Source: Pseudonocardia sp. HH130630-07
GTDB lineage: Bacteria > Actinomycetota > Actinomycetes > Mycobacteriales > Pseudonocardiaceae
Reading direction: 5' to 3'
Length of the DNA: 64,000 nucleotides
Assembly: GCF_001698125.1 (NCBI RefSeq)
Contig: NZ_CP013854.1
Coordinates: 4,836,001-4,900,000, forward strand
This document shows, piece after piece, positions 43,750 through 52,035 of the stretch. Both the position numbers and the translations under genes were made by a program. Each line of letters begins with the position of its first letter. The first letter of the stretch is position 1. The notes below the pieces were generated by a model, which saw only the letters and a program-made list of their open reading frames with translations, did no database searches and was not told where the DNA came from.

Positions 43750-44207
43750 ACGGGCACCACCATCCGCGGTAGACCCAGACCGGCGGCGTAGTCGAGCGTG
43801 TACCAGGTCCCGCTCGCCCGATCGTTCCCCCGCGGGAAGCCGATCACCACATCGCTGCGGTCCACCATCCATCGGTTGCGGGCGTGGTAGGCGGCTGTCC
43901 CGACCCGTCGTGCACCCAGTTCGACCACCCGTGCGATACGCCCTTCCGCCTCCCGGAGCCGGATCGCCGACGCGGCGACGTCCGGCTGGTCGGCCACCGT
44001 GCCCGGTACGACGACGACCAGCGCTGCCACGCTGTGCCGGGCGAGCCAGGCGAGGGCCGAACTGTCGATCCCGGCCGCGCCGCCGACGTAGACCGTCGTG
44101 CCGGGTCCGGCGAACGGTGCCAGGAACCGTTCGAACGACGTCGCGATCCACTCGTCCGGCTCCGACCCCACGGCGCGGGTCCCGGTGACGGTCAGCGCTC
44201 CGGTCAT
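43746..44207 (-). CDS. SLOG/Rossmann-like nucleotide-binding protein (DprA/Smf-like fold)
   Basis: 153 aa from ATG 44207 (GGGAGA seven bases before); ATG 44237 is in frame but has poor spacing. ALTVTGTRAV at the N-terminus, VYVGGAAGIDSSALAWL (the GG-x-GID motif of SLOG/DprA domains), VVVVPGTVADQPD and the closing SDVVIGFPRGNDRASGTW..A are recognisable. SLOG proteins bind nucleotides and ssDNA; stand-alone forms occur near conflict or regulatory genes. Overlaps the broken XRE gene by four bases. Confidence 0.7.
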   Translation of the reverse strand: MTGALTVTGTRAVGSEPDEWIATSFERFLAPFAGPGTTVYVGGAAGIDSSALAWLARHSVAALVVVVPGTVADQPDVAASAIRLREAEGRIARVVELGARRVGTAAYHARNRWMVDRSDVVIGFPRGNDRASGTWYTLDYAAGLGLPRMVVPV

Positions 44208-44338
44208 CCGGCTCTCCCGAACGTCATCGGTTGTCATCTCCCGGCTGTATGCGCCACAGGGTCTCATGGCAGCAGGCGACGGGGTACCACCCGGTCATCG
44301 ACGGCGGCCGGCTCCGCCGGGGGACGGGTGAGCGACAC

Positions 44339-44659
44339 GTGGTGACCAGACCTGGCCGGCCCGCCCACGGCTACCTGCACGTTCACGGTGTACCGGAGGA
44401 CGTGGTCGCGGTGCAGGAACGACGGCTCCGGGATGCCGCGGCCGATCGCGGTCTGGCGCTCGGCACGATCTTCGCCGAGCACGACCGCGGAACCCGGATC
44501 GCGTTCGGCGACCTGCTGGACACGCTCGACTCCTCCGGGGTGCGGCATGTCCTCGTCCCCGATTTCGGGCACTTCTCGCCGCATCCGCTGCTGCAGGCGC
44601 TGATGCTCGGCCGACTCCGTCGTCGTTCCGCAGCGCAGGTGCACGTCGTCGACGGGTGA
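44339..44659 (+). CDS. Small protein resembling a resolvase N-terminal domain without the catalytic serine
   Basis: 106 aa from GTG 44339 (or 44342). YLHVHGVPEDVVAVQERRLRDAA, then GLALGTIFAEHDRGTRIAFGDLLDTLD and VRHVLVPDFGHFSPHPLLQ follow the strand-helix order of serine resolvases, where the first motif would be YxRVSt with the nucleophile. Here the Ser position is replaced, so it cannot be a recombinase. No C-terminal DNA-binding domain. Role unknown; divergent from the SLOG gene. Confidence 0.55.
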   Translation: MVTRPGRPAHGYLHVHGVPEDVVAVQERRLRDAAADRGLALGTIFAEHDRGTRIAFGDLLDTLDSSGVRHVLVPDFGHFSPHPLLQALMLGRLRRRSAAQVHVVDG

Positions 44660-44678
44660 CGCGCACACGAGCCGGGCG

Positions 44679-46055
44679 TCAGGCCGGCACCCGCGTCCGC
44701 CCCGCCGTCACGACCCCGGTCAGTGCGAGCACGAGCAGGACCACCAGCAGCACCGGCATCGCCAGTGCGGGGGAGACGAGCAGCACGATCAGCGCCCCGC
44801 CGAGCCCGACGAACGACGCGGTCGCCAGCTGGTCGAGCAGCTGGGCCGCCGAGGAGTGCGCCCCGACGTCGGCGGGAGCCGAGTGCGCCAGCGTCAGGTA
44901 GGCGACGGCGGAGAACGCCACACCCATGCCGAGCCCGGCGAGCCCCCAGGCGGCGATCGCGACCCAGCCCGGTAGCCAGCCCGCGGCGACCGGGAGCAGG
45001 CCGAGCTGACCGGCCGCGATCGTCGCGAACCCGCCGCGCAGCAGCGCCGACCGGTCCCGGTCGGGATGGCGGGCCTGCCAGGCGGCGGCCGCCGACCAGC
45101 CCAGCGAGGCGACGATCAACGGCACCCCGGCCGCCGACAGCGACCAGCCGTGGGTGGCGGTGAGGATCAGCGGCAGGAACGACACCATCGTCAGGAACGC
45201 GCCCGCGACGAGGCCGCGGGCGGCGACCACCGCGGCGATGCCCCGCCGCGCGGTGACCGTGCCGCCGGGCAGCAGCCGTCGCAGGGAGGGGACGAGCACG
45301 ACGACCGCGGTCGCACCCACGACGGCGCCCCGGACGTCGAGGTTCTCCAGCGCCCAGCTCAGCCCGGCGACGCCGGCCCCGGCCCCGGCGGCGGCGAGCA
45401 CCGTCCGCGCCCCGCCGGCTCCGTCCCCCCGCCGGGTGGGCGGGCCCAGGCGGCGCACCGCCGGGAGGACCAGCAGCACCGCGAGCCCGACGACCGGCAG
45501 CAGCCCGAGGAACACCCAGTGCCAGGAGAACCGCTCCGTCACCACCCCGGCGAGCGGCGGGCCGACCAGCGACGGCATCACCCAGGCCGAGGACATCAGC
45601 CCGAACACCGCGGGCCGCAGCCGCGTCGGGTACACCCCCGCGACCAGCACGTACACCGCGACCCCCTGCACCCCGGCCCCGAGCCCCTGCAGCACCCGGC
45701 CGACGAGCAGTGCGGTCATGGACTCCGCGCTCCCGGCGACCAGCAGCCCGATCCCGAACAGCGCGGGCGCCGCGACGAGCGGGACCCGCGGGCCGCGGGC
45801 GTCGCACCAGCGGCCGCCGAACGCCGTCCCGAAGACGGCCGCGGCCAGGAACACCACGAACGGCCACGCGTAGTACGCGACCCCGCCGAGATCCGCGACG
45901 ATCTGCGGCATCGCGGTCCCGACGCCCATCGACTCGAACGCGATGAGGCTGATCAGCAGGATGATCCCGACCGTGGTCGGTGCCCGGCCCGCGGCCCAGA
46001 CCCCGTATCCGTCCTCTGCCGCGCGCCCACCGACCGTCTCGACCACACCGGCCAC
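44679..46055 (-). CDS. MFS drug-resistance-type transporter
   Basis: 458 aa, GTG start, 12-14 helices. The N-terminal helix has IAFESMGVGTAMPQIVADLGG, loop 2-3 FGGRWCDARGPRVPL and helix 4-5 GRVLQGLGAGVQGVAVYVLV, typical of the DHA drug:H+ antiporter branch. Converges on the resolvase-like gene with 19 bp. Substrate unknown. Confidence 0.85.
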   Translation of the reverse strand: MAGVVETVGGRAAEDGYGVWAAGRAPTTVGIILLISLIAFESMGVGTAMPQIVADLGGVAYYAWPFVVFLAAAVFGTAFGGRWCDARGPRVPLVAAPALFGIGLLVAGSAESMTALLVGRVLQGLGAGVQGVAVYVLVAGVYPTRLRPAVFGLMSSAWVMPSLVGPPLAGVVTERFSWHWVFLGLLPVVGLAVLLVLPAVRRLGPPTRRGDGAGGARTVLAAAGAGAGVAGLSWALENLDVRGAVVGATAVVVLVPSLRRLLPGGTVTARRGIAAVVAARGLVAGAFLTMVSFLPLILTATHGWSLSAAGVPLIVASLGWSAAAAWQARHPDRDRSALLRGGFATIAAGQLGLLPVAAGWLPGWVAIAAWGLAGLGMGVAFSAVAYLTLAHSAPADVGAHSSAAQLLDQLATASFVGLGGALIVLLVSPALAMPVLLVVLLVLALTGVVTAGRTRVPA

Positions 46056-46149
46056 CCTGCGCCCTGCACCCGGGTTCAGGTCAACCGGGTGAGTCGATCA
46101 TCCGCACACGCTCCGTGTTTGCTCGTCGCTCGAACGGGTACCAGTGTCT

Positions 46150-46809
46150 ATGAGCAGTCTCACAACGATCATCGTGGTGGCGGTGGTGGTGATCGTCGTG
46201 GCGGCGATCGCCCTCGGCGTCGCCTCGATGCTGCGCAAACGTCATTCGGCGAACCTCAAGGACCAGTTCGGACCCGAGTACGACCGCACCGTCGGCCGTG
46301 CCGACGACCCGCGCGACGCCGAGAAGGAGCTGCAGGACCGGCGCCGTCGCCACCGGTCGCTGAAGCTCCGGGATCTCGACCCGCAGGAGCGGGAGGGCTA
46401 CCGGCAGCGCTGGACGCAGGTCCAGCAGGGCTTCGTCGACGATCCGGGCAGTGCCGTGACCCACGCCGACCGCCTGGTCGCCGAGGTCATGTCGGCCCGC
46501 GGCTATCCCGTCGAGAACTTCGACCAGCAGGCCGAGGACCTGTCCGTCGCCTATCCCGTCGTCACCCAGCGCTACCGCGAGGCCCGGGCGATCTCCACCG
46601 AGCACGCCGCGGGCCGCGCCGGGACCGAGGACCTCCGGCACGCCGTCACCAGCTACCGGGCCCTCGTCGACGCCCTGCTCGACGGCGACGACGGCCCCGG
46701 CCACCGGGACCCGGGTCACGATGGCGACGACGGCACCGCCCAGCCCGGCGCCCACCGGCGCACGGACCAGCCCCAGCAGCAGGACGTCCGACGGGAGACC
46801 ACGACATGA
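46150..46809 (+). CDS. Membrane-anchored protein with a conserved actinobacterial helical module
   Basis: 219 aa from ATG 46150 (GTG 46144 in frame). One N-terminal membrane helix (IIVVAVVVIVVAAIALGV, residues 7-24) is followed by FGPEYDRTVG, DAEKELQDRRRRH and a helical region YRQRWTQVQQGFVDDPGSAV...LVAEVMSARGYPVENFDQQ. The module is common in actinobacteria as an uncharacterised protein. The C-terminal tail is Asp/Gly/Gln-rich. Overlaps the next gene (ATGA), which carries a related module. Confidence 0.75.
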   Translation: MSSLTTIIVVAVVVIVVAAIALGVASMLRKRHSANLKDQFGPEYDRTVGRADDPRDAEKELQDRRRRHRSLKLRDLDPQEREGYRQRWTQVQQGFVDDPGSAVTHADRLVAEVMSARGYPVENFDQQAEDLSVAYPVVTQRYREARAISTEHAAGRAGTEDLRHAVTSYRALVDALLDGDDGPGHRDPGHDGDDGTAQPGAHRRTDQPQQQDVRRETTT

Positions 46810-47801
46810 GCGACACGCACGACCGTTCCGGCGGGCGCCAGGACAGCCGCGCCGCGCGGCTCGCCGGGGAGCTGAAGGACCGCATCGTCGGCCGGACCGA
46901 CGACGAGCGCGACGCCGCGTGGGACCCGGCCGACGCCCGGTCGACCGCGGAGCGTGACGCCGGTGTCCGGTCGCCGCAGGACGGAGCCCCGGCGGGTTCC
47001 GGACCTGGGGGGCCGGGGGAGATGCCCCCGGCGGCCGACCCGGGTGCGGGCGCGCCACCCCCTGCTGGCGGCGATCCCCGCCACCCCGGTGCGACCGACC
47101 CGGCATCGGCGCCGCCGGACGCGCGGTCCGGTGCTGCCGCCCCGGGTGGCGGCGCCCCGGCCGTCGACCCGGCTGCGGCGCCACCCGCCGGTGCGGGGCC
47201 CGGCGGCGGTGTCCCGCCCGGGCGCGGCGGGACCGCGGCCGGCGGCCCCCCTCCCGGTGGCGCAGCCCCGACGGGCGGCGTCGCACCCGGTGGCGCCCCT
47301 CCGGCCGGTGGCACCGCACCCGGTGGTCCGGCTCCGGCCGGTGGCGCCGCACCCGGCGGAACGGCTCCGCCCGGTGGCGCTGCACCGGACGGGACGGCTC
47401 CGGTCGGCGGTGACCCGCGTGGTGGCGGCGTTCCGGGCGGGGGCGCGCCCGCGGACGTCCGTACGCCTCCCGGTGGGAACGAGCCCGCCGCGGCCGCCGA
47501 TGCCGCGCACCCGGGTTCGGCGGCGGCCGGTGGTGGATCGGCGCTGCTCACCCCGGAGCGCTCCCGGGAGTACCAGGAGCGCTGGACGGTCCTGAAGGGC
47601 GAGTTCGTCGACGAGCCGCGGCGCGCGGTGCAGGGGGCGAACGAGCTGGTGGGGGAGGTGCTCGACGAGCTGGAGAACCTGTTCCGCCGTCAGCGCGACG
47701 ACCTGGAGCAGCAGTTCTCCCGGCAGGACGCCTCGACCGAGGACCTGCGCCAGGCGCTCGGCCGGTACCGGGAGTTCTTCGACCGCCTGCTGTCGCTCTG
47801 A
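46806..47801 (+). CDS. Pro/Gly/Ala-rich protein sharing the C-terminal module of its neighbour
   Basis: 331 aa. Residues 1-60 are charged; about 65-235 is a low-complexity linker built of imperfect GGxAP units; the C-terminal 85 residues (YQERWTVLKGEFVDEPRRAV...LVGEVLDELENLF...ASTEDLRQALGRYREFFDRLL) are recognisably the same helical module as in the upstream gene. No signal peptide or membrane helix. The two proteins are translationally coupled and likely act together. Function unknown. Confidence 0.75.
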   Translation: MSDTHDRSGGRQDSRAARLAGELKDRIVGRTDDERDAAWDPADARSTAERDAGVRSPQDGAPAGSGPGGPGEMPPAADPGAGAPPPAGGDPRHPGATDPASAPPDARSGAAAPGGGAPAVDPAAAPPAGAGPGGGVPPGRGGTAAGGPPPGGAAPTGGVAPGGAPPAGGTAPGGPAPAGGAAPGGTAPPGGAAPDGTAPVGGDPRGGGVPGGGAPADVRTPPGGNEPAAAADAAHPGSAAAGGGSALLTPERSREYQERWTVLKGEFVDEPRRAVQGANELVGEVLDELENLFRRQRDDLEQQFSRQDASTEDLRQALGRYREFFDRLLSL

Positions 47802-47807
47802 TCACCG

Positions 47808-47847
47808 GGTCCGCGCCGCGGTCGCACCGGCGGCCGCGGCGCGGACC
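47808..47847. terminator. Strong GC hairpin between convergent genes
   Basis: A 14-bp perfect stem (47808-47821 with 47834-47847) and 12-base loop start six bases after the stop of the Pro/Gly-rich protein, before the convergent methyltransferase. No T-tract. Confidence 0.65.
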
Positions 47848-47883
47848 GGGATCGCCGTCGTGCCCGGCCGGGTCCCGGGATCG

Positions 47884-48792
47884 CTACCGAGCCCACACGG
47901 GGGCGGGGAGCGGACGAGTGATCGCGCCGTAGCCCCCGAGGGGGTCGGCGTGCATCCGGCCGCGCTCCCAGCGGGCGACGTCGAGGATCCCGGGCGGTTC
48001 GAGCTCCCACCCGTCGAGCAACTCGATGAGCTCGGCACGGCTGCGCAGGGTTCCCGGAGTGCGGGTGGACGCGTAGTGGCTGTTCGCGGCCCGGATCGCC
48101 TCGGCGAGCCGTGGGTGCTCCGGGTAGTCGGCACTGGACTGCGCCACGACGAGGACGCTGCCCGGGGCCAGCGCGTCGCGGTAGGTCCGCAGGATCTGCG
48201 CCGGCTGGTCGGAGTCGGACACGAAGTGCAGCACGCCGACCAGCAGCACCGCGACCGGCCGGGTGAAGTCGAGCAGGTCCGCCACCCCGGGGCTGGACAG
48301 CATCGCGCGCGGGTGGCGCAGGTCGGCCTGGGTGACGGTGACCTGGTCGGTGTGGCCGAGCAGGTCACGGCTGTAGGCGACGGCGACGGGTTCGACGTCG
48401 ACGTAGGCGACGCGGGCCGACGGGTCCTCCGTCCAGGCGACCTCGTGCACGCTGCCCGCGGTCGGCAGGCCCGCCCCGAGCTCGAGCAGCTGGGTGATGC
48501 CGTTGCCGACGCAGTGCCGCACGGCGTGGCGCAGGAACGCCCGGTTGGCCCGGGCGAGCGAGACCGCACCGGGATAGGCGTCGCTGACGGTGCGGGCGAG
48601 CCGGCGGTCGGCGTCGCCGTTGTGCGATCCGCCCAGCAGGAAGTCGTGGGCCCGGGCCGCGTTCGGCTGGTCGATGTCGATCGGATCCCACCACCTTCTG
48701 CGACGATCGCGCTCGTTCGCCGGAGGGATTGTGCCGTGTGCGCCCGTTCGGGTGGGACGAAATAGGAAATTAGTCCCATTGTGATCACTCAC
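47884..48792 (-). CDS. DUF574 SAM-dependent methyltransferase (SAV_2177 family)
   Basis: 302 aa. The family strings are clear: PNAARAHDFLLGGSHNGDADRRLA, NRAFLRHAVRH, ITQLLELGAGLPTAGSVHEVA and VAVLLVGVLHFVSDSDQP. These actinobacterial proteins bind SAM but the substrate is unknown. GTG 48792 gives the full family N-terminus; no good ribosome site is visible, and a later start is possible. Confidence 0.85.
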   Translation of the reverse strand: MSDHNGTNFLFRPTRTGAHGTIPPANERDRRRRWWDPIDIDQPNAARAHDFLLGGSHNGDADRRLARTVSDAYPGAVSLARANRAFLRHAVRHCVGNGITQLLELGAGLPTAGSVHEVAWTEDPSARVAYVDVEPVAVAYSRDLLGHTDQVTVTQADLRHPRAMLSSPGVADLLDFTRPVAVLLVGVLHFVSDSDQPAQILRTYRDALAPGSVLVVAQSSADYPEHPRLAEAIRAANSHYASTRTPGTLRSRAELIELLDGWELEPPGILDVARWERGRMHADPLGGYGAITRPLPAPVWAR

Positions 48793-48852
48793 TGCAGGAG
48801 GAGCCGAGCAAGCGGGCGATCGGAGGGGCGGTCGCGACGACGCAGGGCGCGG

Positions 48853-50409
48853 TCAGGCCGGGGGCGGGACCATCGCCTCGATCAGGTGCGGGCCCGGTTC
48901 GGCCTGCGCCCACCGCAGCGCGTCCAGCAGGTCCTCGGTCGTCGTCACCCGCCGGGCGGGGACGCCGAACCCGGTCGCGAGCGCGGTGAAGTCCGGGACC
49001 GGGTCGGTCAGGTCCAGCATCCGGGCCGCACGGCCGGACCGGGCCACCTCTCCGGCGCCGGTGCGGCCCAGCTCCACCCGCAGGATCGCGTAGGACGCGT
49101 TGTGCACGATCACGGTGGTCACGTCGAGCTGCTCGCGGGCCTGGGTCCACAGCGCCTGCAGCGTGTAGAGGGCGCTGCCCTCGGCCTGCACCGCGACCAC
49201 CGGGCGGTCCGGCGCGGCGATCGCCGCCCCCACCGCGGCCGGTGGGCCCTGACCGATCGCGCCCCCGGTCAGCGCGAGCTGGGTGTGCGGGGCGGCCGTC
49301 CGCAGCGCCGGGGCCAGGACGGCCGACGCGGTCACCGACTCGTCGATCACGATCGCGTCCTGCGGCAGCGTCGCGGCGACCGCGGCGCACAGCGACCGCA
49401 CGTCGAGCGGGCCGGGCCCCGGCTCCGGCGCGTGGTGCGGTGCAGGCTCCGCCGCGACGCCGCCGGCGACCCGGTCGGCGAGCTCGGTCAGGGCGGCCTC
49501 GGCGTCCGACGCCGCGTCGGCGAGCCCCACGACCGGGCAGCCCTGCGGGACCAGGTCGCCCGGCCGGTCCGGGTACCCGAAGAACGCCACCGGCGACCGG
49601 GCCCCGGCCAGTACCAGCGACGACGCCCCGGTCAGCTGGTCGAGTGCACGCTCGGCGGCGTACCCGAGCTTCTCCGCGGCGGGCCGCCCCGCGCCGGTGT
49701 CCCAGCACCGCGGGAACGTCTCCACCAGCAACCGGGTGCCGGTGGCCGCGGCGATCCGGCCGGCGGCGTCCATCGCGCGGGCGCTCAGCGCGGGGCCGCC
49801 CAGCAGGAGCACCGCGCCGGGGGCGCGCACCGCCTCCGCCGCGCGGTCCACCCGCAGCGGCGACGGCGGCTCGGGCGTCGCCGTCGTCCGAGGTGGTGCG
49901 GTGTCGCCGCCCTCGGACCAGGACACGTCCGCAGGCAGCACCAGGGTGGCGATCCGCCCGCCGTCCGCCGCGGTGGCGGCGACCGCCCGCATCGCGTCGT
50001 CGGCGACGTCGCGGGCGGTCCCGCTGGTGTGCACCCAGCCCGACACGGTCCGGGCGACGGCGGTGATGTCGGACTCCAGCGGGGCGTCGTGGCGCACGTG
50101 GTCGGTCGCGTGCGCGCCGACGACGCACAGCAGCGGTGATCCGGCCCGGCGCGCGTTGTGCAGGTTCGCCAGCCCGTTGCCGAGACCGGGCCCGAGGTGC
50201 AGCAGCACCGCGGCGGGCCGGCCGGTGAGCCGGGCGTAGGCGTCGGCCGCCCCGGTGGCGACGCCCTCGAACAGGGTGAGCACGCCGCGCATCGCGGGCA
50301 CGTCGTCCAGCGCCCGCACGACGTGCATCTCCGAGGTGCCCGGGTTCATGAAGCACACGTCGACGCCGGCCCCGACCAGCGATCCGACCAGAGCCTGGGC
50401 GCCCTTCAC
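48853..50409 (-). CDS. Acetolactate synthase-like thiamine-diphosphate enzyme
   Basis: 518 aa from GTG 50409. Three ThDP-enzyme domains: N-terminal PYR domain with FMNPGTSEMHVVRALDD and the activating Glu in LTLFEGVATGAADAYAR; a short central domain; a C-terminal PP domain with AEGSALYTLQALWTQAREQ and HNASYAIL. It is shorter than true AHAS and resembles benzoylformate decarboxylase or MdlC-like enzymes and uncharacterised actinobacterial proteins. The reaction is probably decarboxylation or carboligation of a 2-oxo acid. Confidence 0.8.
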   Translation of the reverse strand: MKGAQALVGSLVGAGVDVCFMNPGTSEMHVVRALDDVPAMRGVLTLFEGVATGAADAYARLTGRPAAVLLHLGPGLGNGLANLHNARRAGSPLLCVVGAHATDHVRHDAPLESDITAVARTVSGWVHTSGTARDVADDAMRAVAATAADGGRIATLVLPADVSWSEGGDTAPPRTTATPEPPSPLRVDRAAEAVRAPGAVLLLGGPALSARAMDAAGRIAAATGTRLLVETFPRCWDTGAGRPAAEKLGYAAERALDQLTGASSLVLAGARSPVAFFGYPDRPGDLVPQGCPVVGLADAASDAEAALTELADRVAGGVAAEPAPHHAPEPGPGPLDVRSLCAAVAATLPQDAIVIDESVTASAVLAPALRTAAPHTQLALTGGAIGQGPPAAVGAAIAAPDRPVVAVQAEGSALYTLQALWTQAREQLDVTTVIVHNASYAILRVELGRTGAGEVARSGRAARMLDLTDPVPDFTALATGFGVPARRVTTTEDLLDALRWAQAEPGPHLIEAMVPPPA

Positions 50410-50544
50410 CGGTGTGCCGCCGTCGCCGTCGTCATGGGGTCAGTGGACACCGTGTGACCCCGGTTGCGCCAACCCCGGTTCGAGTTGCGCCGCGGGCCGC
50501 GACGACGGGGAATGGACCCTCGTGAGCACCGAACGAGCCCCCGG

Positions 50545-52035
50545 ATGAGCACCGAGCCCGATCCCCGCCGGTGGCGGGCCCTGTCCGTCTGCCTCGTGGC
50601 GGGCTTCATGAGCCTGCTCGACGTCAGCATCGTGAACGTGGCGCTGCCGTCGATGCAGGCCGGGCTGGACGCGTCGGCCGCGCAGGTGTCCTGGGTGGTG
50701 TCGGGCTACGCCCTGACGTTCGGACTGGTCCTCGTCGCGGCCGGCCGCCTCGGCGACGACCGCGGCCGCCGCCGGATGTTCCTGCTCGGGCTGGCGTTGT
50801 TCACGCTGACCAGCGCGGTCGCCGGGTTCGCTCCGACGCCGGAGGTGCTCGTCGTGGTCCGGCTGGCCCAGGGGGCCGCGGCCGGGCTGCTGTCGCCGCA
50901 GGTCGTCGGGTTCATCCAGGACCTGTTCCGCGGTCCGGAGCGGGGGACGGCGTTCGGGATGTTCGGCGCCGTCGTCGGCATCTCGACGGCGGTCGGCCCG
51001 CTGCTCGGCGGGCTGCTGCTGGCCTGGACCGGCACCGCCGACGGCTGGCGCTGGGTGTTCTTCGTGAACATCCCGATCGGGGTGGCCGCGCTCGTCTACG
51101 CCGCCCGGGTGCTGCCGTCCGACGGTGCGGCCCGGGCGGCCCGGCGGCCGCTCGACCTGGTGGGCGTGGTGCTGCTCGGCGTGGCCGTGGTGACCCTGAT
51201 GCTGCCGCTGGTGCTCTCCGAGCAGGACCCGGCCGGTGCACCGTGGTGGCTGCTCGCGGTCTCGGCGGTGACGACGGTCGCGTTCGCCGGGTGGGAGCGC
51301 CGGGCGAAACGGGTGCACGGCCACCCGCTGATCGACGGCGCGCTGCTGCGCACCCGGAGCTACGCCACCGGCGTCGTCCTGGGCATGACCTACTTCGCCG
51401 GGTTCACCTCGATCTTCTTCGTGCTCACCCTCTACCTGCAGAACGGGCTCGGCTACACGCCGTTGCAGACCGGCCTCGCGCTGACGCCCTTCGCGCTCGG
51501 CTCCGCCGTGACCTCCGCGCTGGGCGGGCGGCTGGTCGAGCGGTTCGGCCGGCCGATGGTCGTGATCGGGCTCGCGGTCGTCCTCGCCGGCCTGGTCGCC
51601 ACCGACGTCGCGCTCAGCCTGGCCGCGGGCGATCCGGTGGCCACCGGCTGGGCGCTCGCCGGGACGCTGCTGGTCGCCGGGGCGGGCGGCGGCCTGGTCG
51701 TCGCGCCGAACCAGACCCTCGCGCTCTCCGAGGTGCCGAGCACCTCCGGCGGGACGGCCGCCGGGGTGCTGCAGACCGGTCAGCGGATCGGGACGGCGGT
51801 CGGCCTGTCCGCGGTCGGCGCGGTGTTCTTCGGCCGGCTGTCCGCGACCGGCGACTGGGCGTCGGCGATCTCGCGGGGTCTGCTGATCACCGTCGGGCTG
51901 GTCGCGGTCGCGCTCGTCGTCGGGCTCATCGACCTGCTGCGGAGCCGCCGGACGCAACCGCCTCCGAGTCCCGCAGACCCGTCCGCAGGGTCTCCGTCAT
52001 CAGGTACGAGCAGCCCATCGACACCAGGGAGATGA
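50545..52035 (+). CDS. MFS exporter of the EmrB/QacA (DHA2) type
   Basis: 496 aa from ATG 50545; ATG 50512, with GGGGA upstream, is an alternative in the same frame. 14 helices. Motifs: FMSLLDVSIVNVALPSMQ, GRLGDDRGRRRMFLLGL, LAQGAAAGLLSPQVVGFIQD and the DHA2 motif around VLQTGQRIGTAVGLSAVG. Its last 36 codons lie antisense to the end of the next gene (110-bp tail-to-tail overlap), so that tail is unlikely to be conserved. Confidence 0.86.
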   Translation: MSTEPDPRRWRALSVCLVAGFMSLLDVSIVNVALPSMQAGLDASAAQVSWVVSGYALTFGLVLVAAGRLGDDRGRRRMFLLGLALFTLTSAVAGFAPTPEVLVVVRLAQGAAAGLLSPQVVGFIQDLFRGPERGTAFGMFGAVVGISTAVGPLLGGLLLAWTGTADGWRWVFFVNIPIGVAALVYAARVLPSDGAARAARRPLDLVGVVLLGVAVVTLMLPLVLSEQDPAGAPWWLLAVSAVTTVAFAGWERRAKRVHGHPLIDGALLRTRSYATGVVLGMTYFAGFTSIFFVLTLYLQNGLGYTPLQTGLALTPFALGSAVTSALGGRLVERFGRPMVVIGLAVVLAGLVATDVALSLAAGDPVATGWALAGTLLVAGAGGGLVVAPNQTLALSEVPSTSGGTAAGVLQTGQRIGTAVGLSAVGAVFFGRLSATGDWASAISRGLLITVGLVAVALVVGLIDLLRSRRTQPPPSPADPSAGSPSSGTSSPSTPGR

